Positions 25,741 to 34,605 of a DNA stretch of 64,000 nucleotides are shown here, one piece after another. Numbering within the stretch: the stretch's first letter is position 1; every line of letters starts with the position of its first letter. Position numbers and translations under genes: made by a program. The notes beneath the pieces are model-generated. The model searched no databases and was not told where the DNA came from. It saw only the letters and a program-made list of their open reading frames with translations. The DNA lies in the NCBI RefSeq assembly GCF_013184775.1, contig NZ_JAATVV010000002.1, positions 1 to 64,000 of the forward strand. The letters are read 5' to 3'. The DNA is from Martelella sp. HB161492 (GTDB taxonomy: Bacteria > Pseudomonadota > Alphaproteobacteria > Rhizobiales > Rhizobiaceae).

Positions 25741-28146
25741 GTGCCAACATTTTCTCCCAGTCTTGAAAAGGCGCTGCATCAGGCTCTGACCTATGCAAAT
25801 GAACGGCATCACGAATATGCAACGCTGGAACATCTTCTTCTGGCGCTGATTGATGATTCGGATGCTGCTGCCGTCATGAGCGCCTGCAGTGTAGACCTCG
25901 ACGTCCTGCGTACCAGCGTGACCGAATATGTCGATACCGAGCTCGCCAATCTGGTCACCGGCTATGACGAGGATTCCAAGCCGACCTCCGGCTTTCAGCG
26001 CGTGATCCAGCGTGCGGTGATTCATGTCCAGTCGTCCGGTCGCGAAGAGGTGACCGGTGCAAACGTTCTTGTGGCGATATTCGCCGAACGTGAAAGCCAT
26101 GCCGCCTTCTTCCTGCAGCAGCAGGAAATGACCCGCTATGACGCCGTGAATTTCATCTCCCATGGTATCGGCAAGAAGCCGGGCACATCGGAGAGCCGGC
26201 CGCCGCGCGGGATTTCGGGCGCGTCGGAAGAGAACGAAACCAGCCAGTCGCGCGACAGCGAGGAGACCAGCCGCAAGCAGCCGGATGCGCTGAAGGCCTA
26301 TTGCGTCAACCTCAATGAGAAGGCGATGGGCGGCAAGATTGATCCGCTGATCGGCCGCGAGGCCGAAGTCAACCGGACCATTCAGGTTCTGTGCCGCCGT
26401 TCCAAGAACAACCCGCTTTATGTGGGTGATCCGGGCGTCGGCAAGACAGCGATTGCGGAAGGTCTTGCCAAGCGCATCGTCGAGGGCAAGGTGCCTGAAG
26501 CGCTGCTTGATGCGACGATCTTTTCGCTCGACATGGGCACGCTCCTGGCCGGAACGCGTTACCGCGGTGACTTCGAGGAGCGCCTGAAGCAGGTGGTCAA
26601 GGAACTCGAAGAATATGACGGCGCCGTGCTGTTCATCGACGAGATCCACACGGTGATCGGCGCCGGTGCGACGTCCGGCGGCGCGATGGACGCCTCCAAC
26701 CTGTTGAAGCCGGCACTTTCCTCTGGTTCGATCCGCTGCATCGGTTCGACCACCTACAAGGAATACCGGCAGTTCTTTGAAAAGGACCGGGCTCTGGTGC
26801 GTCGCTTCCAGAAGATCGACGTCAATGAACCAAGCGTTGATGATGCCATCGAGATCATGAAGGGCCTCAAGCCCTATTTCGAGGAATATCACAACCTGCG
26901 CTACACGAATGAGGCCATCAAGGCAGCCGTCGAGCTGTCTGCCCGCTACATCACCGACCGCAAGCTGCCCGACAAGGCGATTGACGTGATCGATGAGAGC
27001 GGTGCAGCACAGATGCTGCTGCCGGCATCGCGCCGCCGCAAGATGATCACCGAAAAGGAGATCGAGGCGACGATCGCGACCATGGCCCGGATCCCGCCGA
27101 AGACGGTTTCCAAGGATGACGAGCAGGTGCTTGCCAATCTGGAAAAGGAATTGCGTTCTGTCGTTTACGGTCAGGATGCGGCGATCGACGCGCTGGCAAC
27201 CGCCATCAAGCTCGCCCGTGCGGGCCTGCGCGAGCCCAACAAGCCGATCGGCTCCTATATCTTCTCCGGCCCGACCGGCGTCGGCAAGACCGAGGTGTCA
27301 AAACAGCTGGCCTCCTCGCTTGGCGTGGAACTGCTTCGCTTCGACATGTCGGAATATGGCGAACGCCATACGGTATCCCGCCTGCTTGGCGCACCTCCCG
27401 GCTATGTCGGCTTTGATCAGGGCGGTCTTCTGACGGATGGCGTCGATCAGCACCCGCATTGCGTCGTGCTGCTGGACGAGATCGAGAAGGCGCATCCGGA
27501 TATCTACAATATCCTGCTGCAGGTGATGGATCACGGAACGCTGACCGATCACAACGGCAAGAAGATCGATTTCCGCAATGTGATCCTGATCATGACGACC
27601 AATGCCGGTGCGACAGAGATGTCCAAATCGGCCATCGGCTTTGGCTCTTCGAAGCGCACAGGTGATGACGAAGAGGCGCTGAACCGCATGTTCACGCCGG
27701 AGTTCCGCAACCGCCTCGACGCGATCATTCCCTTCGCGCCGCTGCCGACCGAAGTCATTCATCAGGTCGTGCAGAAATTCATCATGCAGCTGGAAACCCA
27801 GCTCTCTGATCGCAACGTCACCTTCGAGCTTGAAGATGCGGCAATCGAGTGGCTGGCCGAGCGCGGCTATGATGAGAAGATGGGCGCACGGCCGCTCTCG
27901 CGTGTCATTCAGGAGCATATCAAGAAGCCGCTGGCCAATGAGATCCTGTTCGGCAAGCTGAAGAAGGGCGGTATCGTCCGCGTTTCCGTCAAGACGACAG
28001 AGGGCGGTCCCAGCGCGCTGCTGCTGGAAGCGATTTCGGACACGACCCCGGTCAAGCCGTCGGAACTCAAGGCCGACGCGCCGAAAGCCGAAGGCAAGTC
28101 GAGCAAGGGACGCAGCCGCAGCCGCAAGTCTGAAGCCAGCTCGTAA
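25741..28146 (+). CDS. clpA: ATP-dependent Clp protease ATP-binding subunit ClpA
   Basis: 801 residues from a GTG at 25741 preceded by GTGAGG; a longer frame from 25612 overlaps clpS and does not match the family. Residues 1-145 are the Clp N-domain that receives ClpS (SLEKALHQALTYANERHHEYATLEHLLLAL). Two AAA+ modules follow: Walker A GDPGVGKTAIAEG with FIDEIHTVIGAG, and Walker A GPTGVGKTEVSKQ with LLDEIEKAHPDIYN. The IGF-type loop (KSAIGFGSS) that docks ClpP is present. The C-terminus carries a basic, Lys/Ser-rich tail. Confidence 0.96.
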   Translation: MPTFSPSLEKALHQALTYANERHHEYATLEHLLLALIDDSDAAAVMSACSVDLDVLRTSVTEYVDTELANLVTGYDEDSKPTSGFQRVIQRAVIHVQSSGREEVTGANVLVAIFAERESHAAFFLQQQEMTRYDAVNFISHGIGKKPGTSESRPPRGISGASEENETSQSRDSEETSRKQPDALKAYCVNLNEKAMGGKIDPLIGREAEVNRTIQVLCRRSKNNPLYVGDPGVGKTAIAEGLAKRIVEGKVPEALLDATIFSLDMGTLLAGTRYRGDFEERLKQVVKELEEYDGAVLFIDEIHTVIGAGATSGGAMDASNLLKPALSSGSIRCIGSTTYKEYRQFFEKDRALVRRFQKIDVNEPSVDDAIEIMKGLKPYFEEYHNLRYTNEAIKAAVELSARYITDRKLPDKAIDVIDESGAAQMLLPASRRRKMITEKEIEATIATMARIPPKTVSKDDEQVLANLEKELRSVVYGQDAAIDALATAIKLARAGLREPNKPIGSYIFSGPTGVGKTEVSKQLASSLGVELLRFDMSEYGERHTVSRLLGAPPGYVGFDQGGLLTDGVDQHPHCVVLLDEIEKAHPDIYNILLQVMDHGTLTDHNGKKIDFRNVILIMTTNAGATEMSKSAIGFGSSKRTGDDEEALNRMFTPEFRNRLDAIIPFAPLPTEVIHQVVQKFIMQLETQLSDRNVTFELEDAAIEWLAERGYDEKMGARPLSRVIQEHIKKPLANEILFGKLKKGGIVRVSVKTTEGGPSALLLEAISDTTPVKPSELKADAPKAEGKSSKGRSRSRKSEASS

Positions 28147-28171
28147 GGCTTGAGGCAGGCAAGACAAAAGC

Positions 28172-28194
28172 AAAGCCGGGTTCTGCCCGGCTTT
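28172..28194 (+). terminator. clpA terminator
   Basis: AAAGCCGGG and CCCGGCTTT pair around the loop TTCTG, 25 bp after the clpA stop codon. The T-run is formed by the stem end. Confidence 0.75.
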
Positions 28195-28210
28195 CATGAT
28201 CGGCGACACA

Positions 28211-28346
28211 GTCATTCAGAGTGTCTGTTCGGGGGAGAATAGCCGCCCCTTCCGTCGTCATCCCCTTGCGCGTCACGGGGATCCAGGCCCTTCAGGACAT
28301 TGGATTGAAAGAGTCATTCGCCGTGCATCTGCATGGCGAATGACTC
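28211..28346. repeat. Dispersed intergenic repeat, copy A
   Basis: It begins GTCATTCAGAGTG and contains GTCATCCCCTTGCGCGTCAC, GGGGATCCAGG and a hairpin GAGTCATTCGCC...GGCGAATGACTC with perfect 12-bp arms (28311-28346). It aligns over most of its length with the element at 52512-52640. The remainder of the 454-bp gap between clpA and purQ shows no gene. Confidence 0.7.
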
Positions 28347-28600
28347 ATTGTTTCAAGATTGCAGATTTGGATTCACCTGACCGGCCAGGCTGCTGTCCGG
28401 TTCACGTCATCGATCTCATGGGCTGGCACGGCAAATTCTGTATTCGCCGGCAGGGTTCACCCTCTGCCCCTATCGGAGCTATGTCCCTCAAGGGGAGAGA
28501 TCGTTTGCTACCGGACGGACCGACCGGGGGTCCGCCCGTCTAGCGGCCACGCCGGATAGCCGACTGACAGGCGCGGAATGACGGCAGACGATAAAGTGTG

Positions 28601-29275
28601 TCAGGCTGGCTCGACAATACCCAGCGCGGCTTCGAACAGAGCGCGGCCATCACTGCCGCCATGGGCGGCTTCGATCAGATTTTCGGGATGCGGCATCATG
28701 CCGAGAACATTTCCGGCCGCGTTGACGATACCGGCAATATCATGGACCGACCCATTGGGATTGGTGCCTTCTGCGTAGCGGAAGACAACCTGGCCCTTGT
28801 CTTCCATCGCTGCAAGCGTCTCGGGCTCGGCGAAATAGTTGCCGTCATGATGGGCGACCGGGCAGCGGATGATCTGGCCTTCGGCGTAATTGCTGGTAAA
28901 GGCCGTCCGGTTGTTGGCAACCTCAAGCTTGACCTCACGGCAGACGAATTTCAGCGAGGCATTGCGCATCAAGGCGCCGGGCAGGAGACCGGCCTCAACC
29001 AGGATCTGAAAACCATTGCAAACACCGATCACGCGCACGCCCTGACGCGCCTTTGCGGCCACGGCCTGCAGCACCGGCATGCGGGCTGCAATGGCGCCAC
29101 AGCGAAGGTAATCGCCATAGGAAAAGCCGCCCGGAATGACAATCAGATCAACATCGGGCAATTCCGTTTCCGTCTGCCAGACCGTCACCGGGGCAATGCC
29201 GGAGATCTTGGTGATGGCAGCCATCATGTCGCGGTCACGATTGAGGCCGGGAAGCTGGATCAGCGCGGTTTTCAT
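28601..29275 (-). CDS. purQ: Phosphoribosylformylglycinamidine synthase, glutaminase subunit
   Basis: 224 residues. PurQ releases ammonia from glutamine for PurL in the fourth step of purine synthesis. The nucleophile is Cys86 (GVCNGFQIL), and the His-Glu of the triad lie in [11 protein letters not shown] near the C-terminus. [14 protein letters not shown] forms the oxyanion region. It is the third gene of purC-purS-purQ; the small PurS subunit upstream shows that the three-part form of the enzyme is used. A separate purL is not in this window. Confidence 0.96.
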   Translation of the reverse strand: MKTALIQLPGLNRDRDMMAAITKISGIAPVTVWQTETELPDVDLIVIPGGFSYGDYLRCGAIAARMPVLQAVAAKARQGVRVIGVCNGFQILVEAGLLPGALMRNASLKFVCREVKLEVANNRTAFTSNYAEGQIIRCPVAHHDGNYFAEPETLAAMEDKGQVVFRYAEGTNPNGSVHDIAGIVNAAGNVLGMMPHPENLIEAAHGGSDGRALFEAALGIVEPA

Positions 29276-29297
29276 GGCAGGTGTCCTTCAGCCTGGC

Positions 29298-29540
29298 TCA
29301 GGCAATCTCGATTGCGTAGTTCTCGATGACCGTATTGGCCAGAAGCTTCTCGCACATATCGGCGATTTCGGCGCGGGCGGCCTCTTCGTCAGACGTATCG
29401 ACCGACAGTTCAAACACCTTGCCCTGACGTGCTTCGGCGATATTGCCGAAGCCGAGCGTGCCAAGCGCTCCCTGGATAGCCTTTCCCTGCGGATCGAGAA
29501 CGCCGTTCTTCAGGGTGACGATTACGCGAGCTTTGATCAC
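29298..29540 (-). CDS. purS: Phosphoribosylformylglycinamidine synthase subunit PurS
   Basis: 80 residues from a GTG at 29538-29540, with GGGGA upstream; the longer frame to 29642 overlaps purC. The sequence VIKARVIVTLKNGVLDPQGK followed by GFGNIAEARQGKVFEL is the PurS plan. PurS bridges PurQ and PurL and helps channel ammonia. It lies 16 bp after purC and 22 bp before purQ. Confidence 0.95.
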   Translation of the reverse strand: MIKARVIVTLKNGVLDPQGKAIQGALGTLGFGNIAEARQGKVFELSVDTSDEEAARAEIADMCEKLLANTVIENYAIEIA

Positions 29541-29556
29541 TGCTATTTCCCCAACA

Positions 29557-30321
29557 CTATTTAACCAGAACCGGTCCGCTGGCGCGGGCAGGCTCGTTTT
29601 CATTGATGATGCCCAGCCGGCGGGCCACTTCGGAATAAGCACTCAAGAGACCGGTCTTGTCCAGTCGCATCCGGTCCCGATCGAGCCTTTCATGGCTGGA
29701 AATATCCCACAGACGGCACGAATCCGGCGAGATCTCGTCTGCCAGAATGATGCGCATCAGGTCGCCCTCATAATAGCGGCCGCATTCGATCTTGAAATCG
29801 ACCAGCTGAATTCCGGCGCCGAGGAAAAGACCCGAGAGAAAATCATTGACCCGGATCGCCAGCGCCATCATGTCATCGAGCTCCGGCGGGCTTGCCCAGC
29901 CGAAAGCGGTGATGTGTTCTTCGGAAACCAGAGGGTTGTTCAGCTCGTCAGACTTCAGATTGAACTCGATGATCGAGCGCGGCAGAATTGTCCCTTCCTC
30001 GATGCCGAGACGGCGTGAAAACGAACCGGCAGCGACATTGCGTACCGCTATCACGAGCGGGATCATCTCGACTTCCTTGATCAGCTGCTCGCGCATGTTG
30101 AGCCGCCGGATAAAGTGGGTCGGAATGCCCATCTGGTTGAGATGGGTAAAGACATATTCAGAGATGCGGTTGTTCAATACGCCCTTGCCATCGATGGTCT
30201 CAGCCCGGGCTTCCGGTACGGTGATGGCGTCATCCTTGAAAAACTGAATCAATGTTCCGGGCTCGGGGCCCTCGTAGAGGATCTTGCCCTTGCCCTCATA
30301 GACGCGGCGGCGACGATTCAT
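29557..30321 (-). CDS. purC: SAICAR synthetase
   Basis: 254 residues, the usual length. PurC ligates aspartate to CAIR with ATP. The opening [20 protein letters not shown], the segment [18 protein letters not shown] and the substrate-binding [32 protein letters not shown] are diagnostic. It is first in purC-purS-purQ and divergent from the ATPase zeta-subunit gene across about 290 bp. Confidence 0.97.
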   Translation of the reverse strand: MNRRRRVYEGKGKILYEGPEPGTLIQFFKDDAITVPEARAETIDGKGVLNNRISEYVFTHLNQMGIPTHFIRRLNMREQLIKEVEMIPLVIAVRNVAAGSFSRRLGIEEGTILPRSIIEFNLKSDELNNPLVSEEHITAFGWASPPELDDMMALAIRVNDFLSGLFLGAGIQLVDFKIECGRYYEGDLMRIILADEISPDSCRLWDISSHERLDRDRMRLDKTGLLSAYSEVARRLGIINENEPARASGPVLVK

Positions 30322-30608
30322 GATGAACTCGCTTCGTTGGCGCAGCAGAATGGCTGCGCAGTTCTTTTATTAAGCGCCGCAATAGCGAAAATGCAATTCA
30401 TACTCAATGCGGGCGCACATCTTTCCAACCTTAATCACCTATTGTGGCAGGAAGCCGAGCCATAAAAATCGATTAAGCCAATTTATTTCAATCGAATTAG
30501 CTCTCAAGGGGTGCTTTTCAATCGTCAGTTTTAGCGTCATCCTTTTGACAATTCCAAAGAAATCGCACCGCTTGTGGCTTGCGACAACCAGGACAAGGGA
30601 GACGTGAC
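30322..30608. promoter_or_regulatory. Divergent promoter region purC / zeta subunit
   Basis: 287 bp without a gene and richer in AT than its flanks (around 30360-30560). Promoters of both genes presumably lie here. No riboswitch-like fold or PurR-type dyad was recognised. Confidence 0.4.
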
Positions 30609-30926
30609 ATGGCCAATCTGCTTCACGACCGTGAACAAGCCTTCGAGGCTGCCTTTGCCCACCAGGAAGCCATGCGCTTCCGCAATACTGCCCGTCGGAA
30701 CCGGATGCTGGCCGCCTGGGCCGCACAATTGCTCGGACGGGAAGATCTCGAAGTCTATGAAAGCGAAGTCATTGCCGCCGATTTTACCCGGCTCGGTGAT
30801 GAAGATGTTCTGCGCAAACTGATGCGCGATTTTGCCGAGGCCGGGATCGCCATGGAGGAGGAGGTTCTGCGGATCAAGATGCTGGCCTTTGCCAATGCTG
30901 CGCGCCAGCAGGCCGAATGGGTCTAG
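30609..30926 (+). CDS. F1-ATPase inhibitor zeta subunit (DUF1476)
   Basis: 105 residues from the ATG at 30609, with GGGAG at 30598-30602; an earlier in-frame codon at 30579 is unlikely. The opening NLLHDREQAFEAAFAHQEAM and the body RNRMLAAWAAQLLG...EVIAADF are typical of the DUF1476 family. In Paracoccus denitrificans this protein inserts its N-terminus into F1 and blocks ATP hydrolysis. The stop codon TAG lies at the edge of an interspersed palindromic element. Confidence 0.88.
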   Translation: MANLLHDREQAFEAAFAHQEAMRFRNTARRNRMLAAWAAQLLGREDLEVYESEVIAADFTRLGDEDVLRKLMRDFAEAGIAMEEEVLRIKMLAFANAARQQAEWV

Positions 30927-30968
30927 CGCACCGGCTCGACAATCGGAATCGATTTTCGAAAAGAACGC
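30923..30968. repeat. Interspersed palindromic element, copy 2
   Basis: CTAGCGCACCGGCTCGACAA followed by a dyad around CGGAATCGATTTTCG matches the reverse complement of 10111-10160 with few differences. Its TAG is the stop codon of the zeta-subunit gene. Confidence 0.7.
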
Positions 30969-31030
30969 ACCAGGTCGGCCATTAAGGCGATCCATCAGCC
31001 AGACCCAGCAAGCCATTGTTTTTCATGTAT

Positions 31031-32251
31031 TCATGAGTCGAGAATAAGCACGTCTACCGGGTCGCCATCTTTTGCCTCTGGCGCATGCGGCGCCCGGATC
31101 AGCAAGGCGTCAGCCAGCGCCAGAACGCTGAGCAGGGAGGAATCCTGCTGAAGCAGCGGTTCCGCCACATCTCCACCATTGGCATCCTGGTCAATCCGCG
31201 CCCTGAGATAGGCTTGACGCGGACCGTTCGGCGGCAGCTTTCCGGAAAGCCGCGCCTTCAGCAAGCGCTTCGCTGGCGGCAAGCCAGCCATCATGCGCAT
31301 CAAGGGTTCAAGGAAGACCAGCGCACAGACAAAGCTGGAGACCGGATTGCCGGGCAGGCCGACGATGATGGTGCCGTCCAGTTTTCCAACCATCAACGGT
31401 TTTCCGGGGCGCATGGCGATGCGCCAGAAGTCCAGCGTCATGCCCATGGATTGCAGGACCGGTCGCACCAGGTCGTGATCGCCGACAGACGCGCCGCCAA
31501 TGGTGACCAGCACATCGGGCGCCGTCGCCAATGCCGCAGCAATCGCCGTTCGCGTCGCCGCTTCACTGTCGCCGGCGATCCCACAATCAACGACATCAGC
31601 GCCGCTGCCGCGCATCAGGGCCGAAATGCCCGTTCCGCTTGAGGCGACGATCTGGCCGGTTCCGGGTGTTGTTCCCGGTGGCACGAGCTCGTTGCCCGTC
31701 GCGAGAATGGCGAGTTTCGGCTTGCGATAGACTTCAACTCGGTCATGCCCCGCAGCAGCAGCCAGAGAAAGCGCGCGAAAATCAAGTTTCAGACCTGCGC
31801 CGAGGATCGGTTGGCCAACGGAAAAATCGAGCCCGGCGGTACGCACATTGGCGCCGGCCGCGACCGCCTCCGTGACCGCAATTGCACCGTCGGGACGGCG
31901 TTGCGTATCTTCCTGAATAATCACCGTATCGGCATTTGCGGGCAGAGGCGCACCCGTGAAAATGCGCATGGCCTCACCGGAGCGAAGGTTCGATGCGGGC
32001 GGATCTCCGGCGGCCGTCTCGCCAATCACGCTGAACACGCTAGAAGCAGCAACGCCGTTCGGCGCGGTCACGGCATAGCCGTCCATGGCGGATGCGGCAA
32101 AGGGAGGATGGGTCAGCCGGGAAGACAGATCATGCGCAAGCACACGCCCGTCGGCAGCGCTCAGAGACACGGTTTCAGGGCTGCTCACCGGTGAGGCCAT
32201 TGCCAGAAGCCGCTGCAGGGCCTCTTCTACGGGAAGGAGGGGCGCTTTCAC
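31031..32251 (-). CDS. moeA: Molybdopterin molybdenumtransferase
   Basis: 406 residues from a GTG at 32249-32251 placed 4 bp after the moaC stop codon; the frame extends to 32320 but that would overlap moaC. MoeA inserts molybdate into adenylated molybdopterin. Recognisable are PPFAASAMDGYAV, IFTGAPLPANADTVIIQEDT, the GGASVGDHD motif and GLPGNPVSSFVCALVF. The ribosome site is weak, so translation is probably coupled to moaC. It is the last gene of trpD-trpC-moaC-moeA. Confidence 0.93.
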   Translation of the reverse strand: MKAPLLPVEEALQRLLAMASPVSSPETVSLSAADGRVLAHDLSSRLTHPPFAASAMDGYAVTAPNGVAASSVFSVIGETAAGDPPASNLRSGEAMRIFTGAPLPANADTVIIQEDTQRRPDGAIAVTEAVAAGANVRTAGLDFSVGQPILGAGLKLDFRALSLAAAAGHDRVEVYRKPKLAILATGNELVPPGTTPGTGQIVASSGTGISALMRGSGADVVDCGIAGDSEAATRTAIAAALATAPDVLVTIGGASVGDHDLVRPVLQSMGMTLDFWRIAMRPGKPLMVGKLDGTIIVGLPGNPVSSFVCALVFLEPLMRMMAGLPPAKRLLKARLSGKLPPNGPRQAYLRARIDQDANGGDVAEPLLQQDSSLLSVLALADALLIRAPHAPEAKDGDPVDVLILDS

Positions 32252-32255
32252 GGGC

Positions 32256-32750
32256 TTACAAGGCCTCGCGATTGAAATCACCGCTCTTGCCGCCGCTCTT
32301 TGCAACAAGGCGTACCGCACCGATCTCCATGGCGCGGTCGACGGCCTTGGCCATGTCGTAAATGGTGAGGCAGGCGACGGAAACGGCGGTCAGCGCCTCC
32401 ATCTCAACCCCGGTCTGACCGGCCAGCCCGACGGTTGCAGTCACATGAAGGCCAGGCAGATCCTCCATTGGCGTGATATCGACGGCGATCCTGGTCAGCA
32501 TCAGCGGATGGCACAGAGGGATAAGGTCAGCAGTCTTCTTTGCCGCCATGATGCCGGCGAGCCGGGCTGTCGCAATGACATCACCCTTTTTCGCATTGCC
32601 GCTGAGGATCAGGGCCAGCGTCTCCGGCTGCATGCGGATCGACCCTTCCGCCGTCGCCCGCCGCTCGGTGACGGCCTTCTGGCCGACATCGACCATATCC
32701 GCCTTGCCGGTTTCGGAAAGATGCGTCAGGCACGGAGCGTCGTCACTCAT
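32256..32750 (-). CDS. moaC: Cyclic pyranopterin monophosphate synthase
   Basis: 164 residues from the ATG at 32748-32750, which overlaps the trpC stop as ATGA; the in-frame extension to 32876 is rejected. MoaC closes the pyranopterin ring in molybdenum-cofactor synthesis. Family signatures are [14 protein letters not shown], the active-site region [10 protein letters not shown], and [23 protein letters not shown]. The coupling to trp genes is conserved in Hyphomicrobiales. Confidence 0.96.
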   Translation of the reverse strand: MSDDAPCLTHLSETGKADMVDVGQKAVTERRATAEGSIRMQPETLALILSGNAKKGDVIATARLAGIMAAKKTADLIPLCHPLMLTRIAVDITPMEDLPGLHVTATVGLAGQTGVEMEALTAVSVACLTIYDMAKAVDRAMEIGAVRLVAKSGGKSGDFNREAL

Positions 32751-33562
32751 TGGGCCGCAACATCCTCGGCACGGCCAAACAGCAGACTGCGGGTCGCGGT
32801 GGCGATATCCTTCTGGCGCATCAGGCTTTCGCCAACCAGGAATGTCGAAATTCCGGATTTCTCGAGCTTCAGGCAATCATCATGGGTGAAAATGCCGCTT
32901 TCACCGACCATGAGGCGATCATCCGGGATCATCCGCGACAGCCGCTCGCTGGTTTCCAGTGAGACCTCGAAATTGCGCAGATTGCGATTGTTGATGCCGA
33001 TCATCGGCGAGGAGAGCTTCAGCGCCCGCTCGCATTCTTCGGCATTATGCACCTCGATCAGCGCATCCATGCCCAGCTCAAAGGCGGTATCCTGCAGACG
33101 TTCGGCGTCGTCATCGGAAAGGCTGGCCATGATGATCAGAATGCAGTCGGCGCCCCAGGCCCGCGCTTCGTAAACCTGATAGGGCTCAAACAGGAAATCC
33201 TTGCGCAGCGCCGGCAGGCTGCATGCCGCCCGTGCTGCCATCAGAAACTCGGGCGCGCCCTGAAAACTCGGGGCATCCGTCAGCACCGAAAGGCAGGCCG
33301 CGCCGCCATCCTCATAGGCGCTGGCGAAAGCCGGCGGGTCGAAGTCGGCACGGATCAGCCCCTTGGACGGGCTCGCCTTCTTGATCTCTGCAATCAGCCC
33401 GAACAGGCCTGCCTCCTGCTTGGCCCGCAGCGCCTTGTAGAAGCCGCGCGGCGCATCCTGATCGGCGGCCTTTGCCTTGATGTCGTTGAGCGGGCAGGCG
33501 GCCTTCGCAGCGGCGATTTCCTCGCGCTTGTAGGCCTCGATCTTCTTGAGAATATCGGTCAT
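32747..33562 (-). CDS. trpC: Indole-3-glycerol phosphate synthase
   Basis: 271 residues. TrpC performs the ring closure of CdRP to indoleglycerol phosphate in tryptophan synthesis. The TIM-barrel motifs are [18 protein letters not shown] (catalytic Lys residues), [21 protein letters not shown] and [12 protein letters not shown], then VGESGI. It overlaps trpD and moaC by four bases at each end (ATGA), so the operon is fully coupled. The protein is a single domain, not fused to TrpF. Confidence 0.97.
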   Translation of the reverse strand: MTDILKKIEAYKREEIAAAKAACPLNDIKAKAADQDAPRGFYKALRAKQEAGLFGLIAEIKKASPSKGLIRADFDPPAFASAYEDGGAACLSVLTDAPSFQGAPEFLMAARAACSLPALRKDFLFEPYQVYEARAWGADCILIIMASLSDDDAERLQDTAFELGMDALIEVHNAEECERALKLSSPMIGINNRNLRNFEVSLETSERLSRMIPDDRLMVGESGIFTHDDCLKLEKSGISTFLVGESLMRQKDIATATRSLLFGRAEDVAAQ

Positions 33563-34590
33563 GGTTTCGCGGCCTCTTCTTCCTCGTTGGAGACGGCGAC
33601 GAGGCGATCGAGCGCCGCCGCTGCATTGCCGCTGTCAAGCGCATCGGCAGCGATCGCCATGGCATCGGCAATGGTTTCACCCCGGCCGGTGATCAAAAGT
33701 GCGGCGGCGGCGTTGCAAAGTGCCACATCACGATAGGCATTGCGCGCGCCCGACAGAACGTCGCGCAGCGCTTTGGCATTGACCTTGCCATCGCCACCCT
33801 GAAGCGCTGACAAAGCGACCGTCGGAACGCCGAAATCATCCGGTGTCAGTTCCAGGGTCCTGATCTTGCCATCACTCAGTTCGGCGACATTGGTTCGGCC
33901 TGTCGTGGTGATTTCGTCCATGCCTGAACCATAAACGATCCACACATGCTCGGAGCCGAGATCGCGCAGCACTTCAGCCAGCGGCTCCACCCATTCCTGA
34001 GAATAGACACCGAGCAGCTGGTGCTTGACGCCTGCCGGGCTGGAGAGCGGCCCGAGAAGATTGAAGATCGTGCGGGTTCCGAGCTCGACCCGTGACGGCC
34101 CGACATGGCGCATGGCCGCGTGATGGGTCTGGGCAAACATGAAGCCGATACCGGCTTCGGCAATGCAACGGCTGATCAGCGCCGGACCGATATCAAGCCT
34201 GACCCCAAGTTCGGACAGGCTGTCTGCCGCGCCCGATTTCGATGAGAGCGCCCGGTTGCCATGCTTGGCAACCGGCGTGCCGGCCCCCGCCGTGATGAGA
34301 GCGGCGAGGGTAGAGATATTGTAGGTTCCGGTTCCGTCACCGCCCGTGCCGACAATATCGACAGCGCCTTCCGGCGCTGCAACCGTCAGCATCTTGGCGC
34401 GCATGGTCGTCACCGCGCCGACAATCTCGTCAACCGTCTCACCCTTCACCCGGAGCGCCATCAGGAAGCCGCCGATCTGCGATGGCGTGGCTTCTCCCGA
34501 CATGATGATATCAAAAGCGCGCTCGGCCTCCGCGCTTGTCAGGGACTGACGCGCGGCGACTTTGGCGATGAAGGGCTTAAGTTCAGACAT
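33559..34590 (-). CDS. trpD: Anthranilate phosphoribosyltransferase
   Basis: 343 residues. TrpD adds ribose phosphate from PRPP to anthranilate. The glycine-rich [17 protein letters not shown] loop binds PRPP, followed by [17 protein letters not shown] and the acidic metal-binding region [12 protein letters not shown]; the GASSTFG-like anthranilate segment is visible. It lacks a fused glutaminase domain. It lies 15 bp after the PpiD-like gene, which suggests a longer transcript. Confidence 0.97.
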   Translation of the reverse strand: MSELKPFIAKVAARQSLTSAEAERAFDIIMSGEATPSQIGGFLMALRVKGETVDEIVGAVTTMRAKMLTVAAPEGAVDIVGTGGDGTGTYNISTLAALITAGAGTPVAKHGNRALSSKSGAADSLSELGVRLDIGPALISRCIAEAGIGFMFAQTHHAAMRHVGPSRVELGTRTIFNLLGPLSSPAGVKHQLLGVYSQEWVEPLAEVLRDLGSEHVWIVYGSGMDEITTTGRTNVAELSDGKIRTLELTPDDFGVPTVALSALQGGDGKVNAKALRDVLSGARNAYRDVALCNAAAALLITGRGETIADAMAIAADALDSGNAAAALDRLVAVSNEEEEAAKP

Positions 34591-34605
34591 AATCTTTCCA
34601 GTCGA

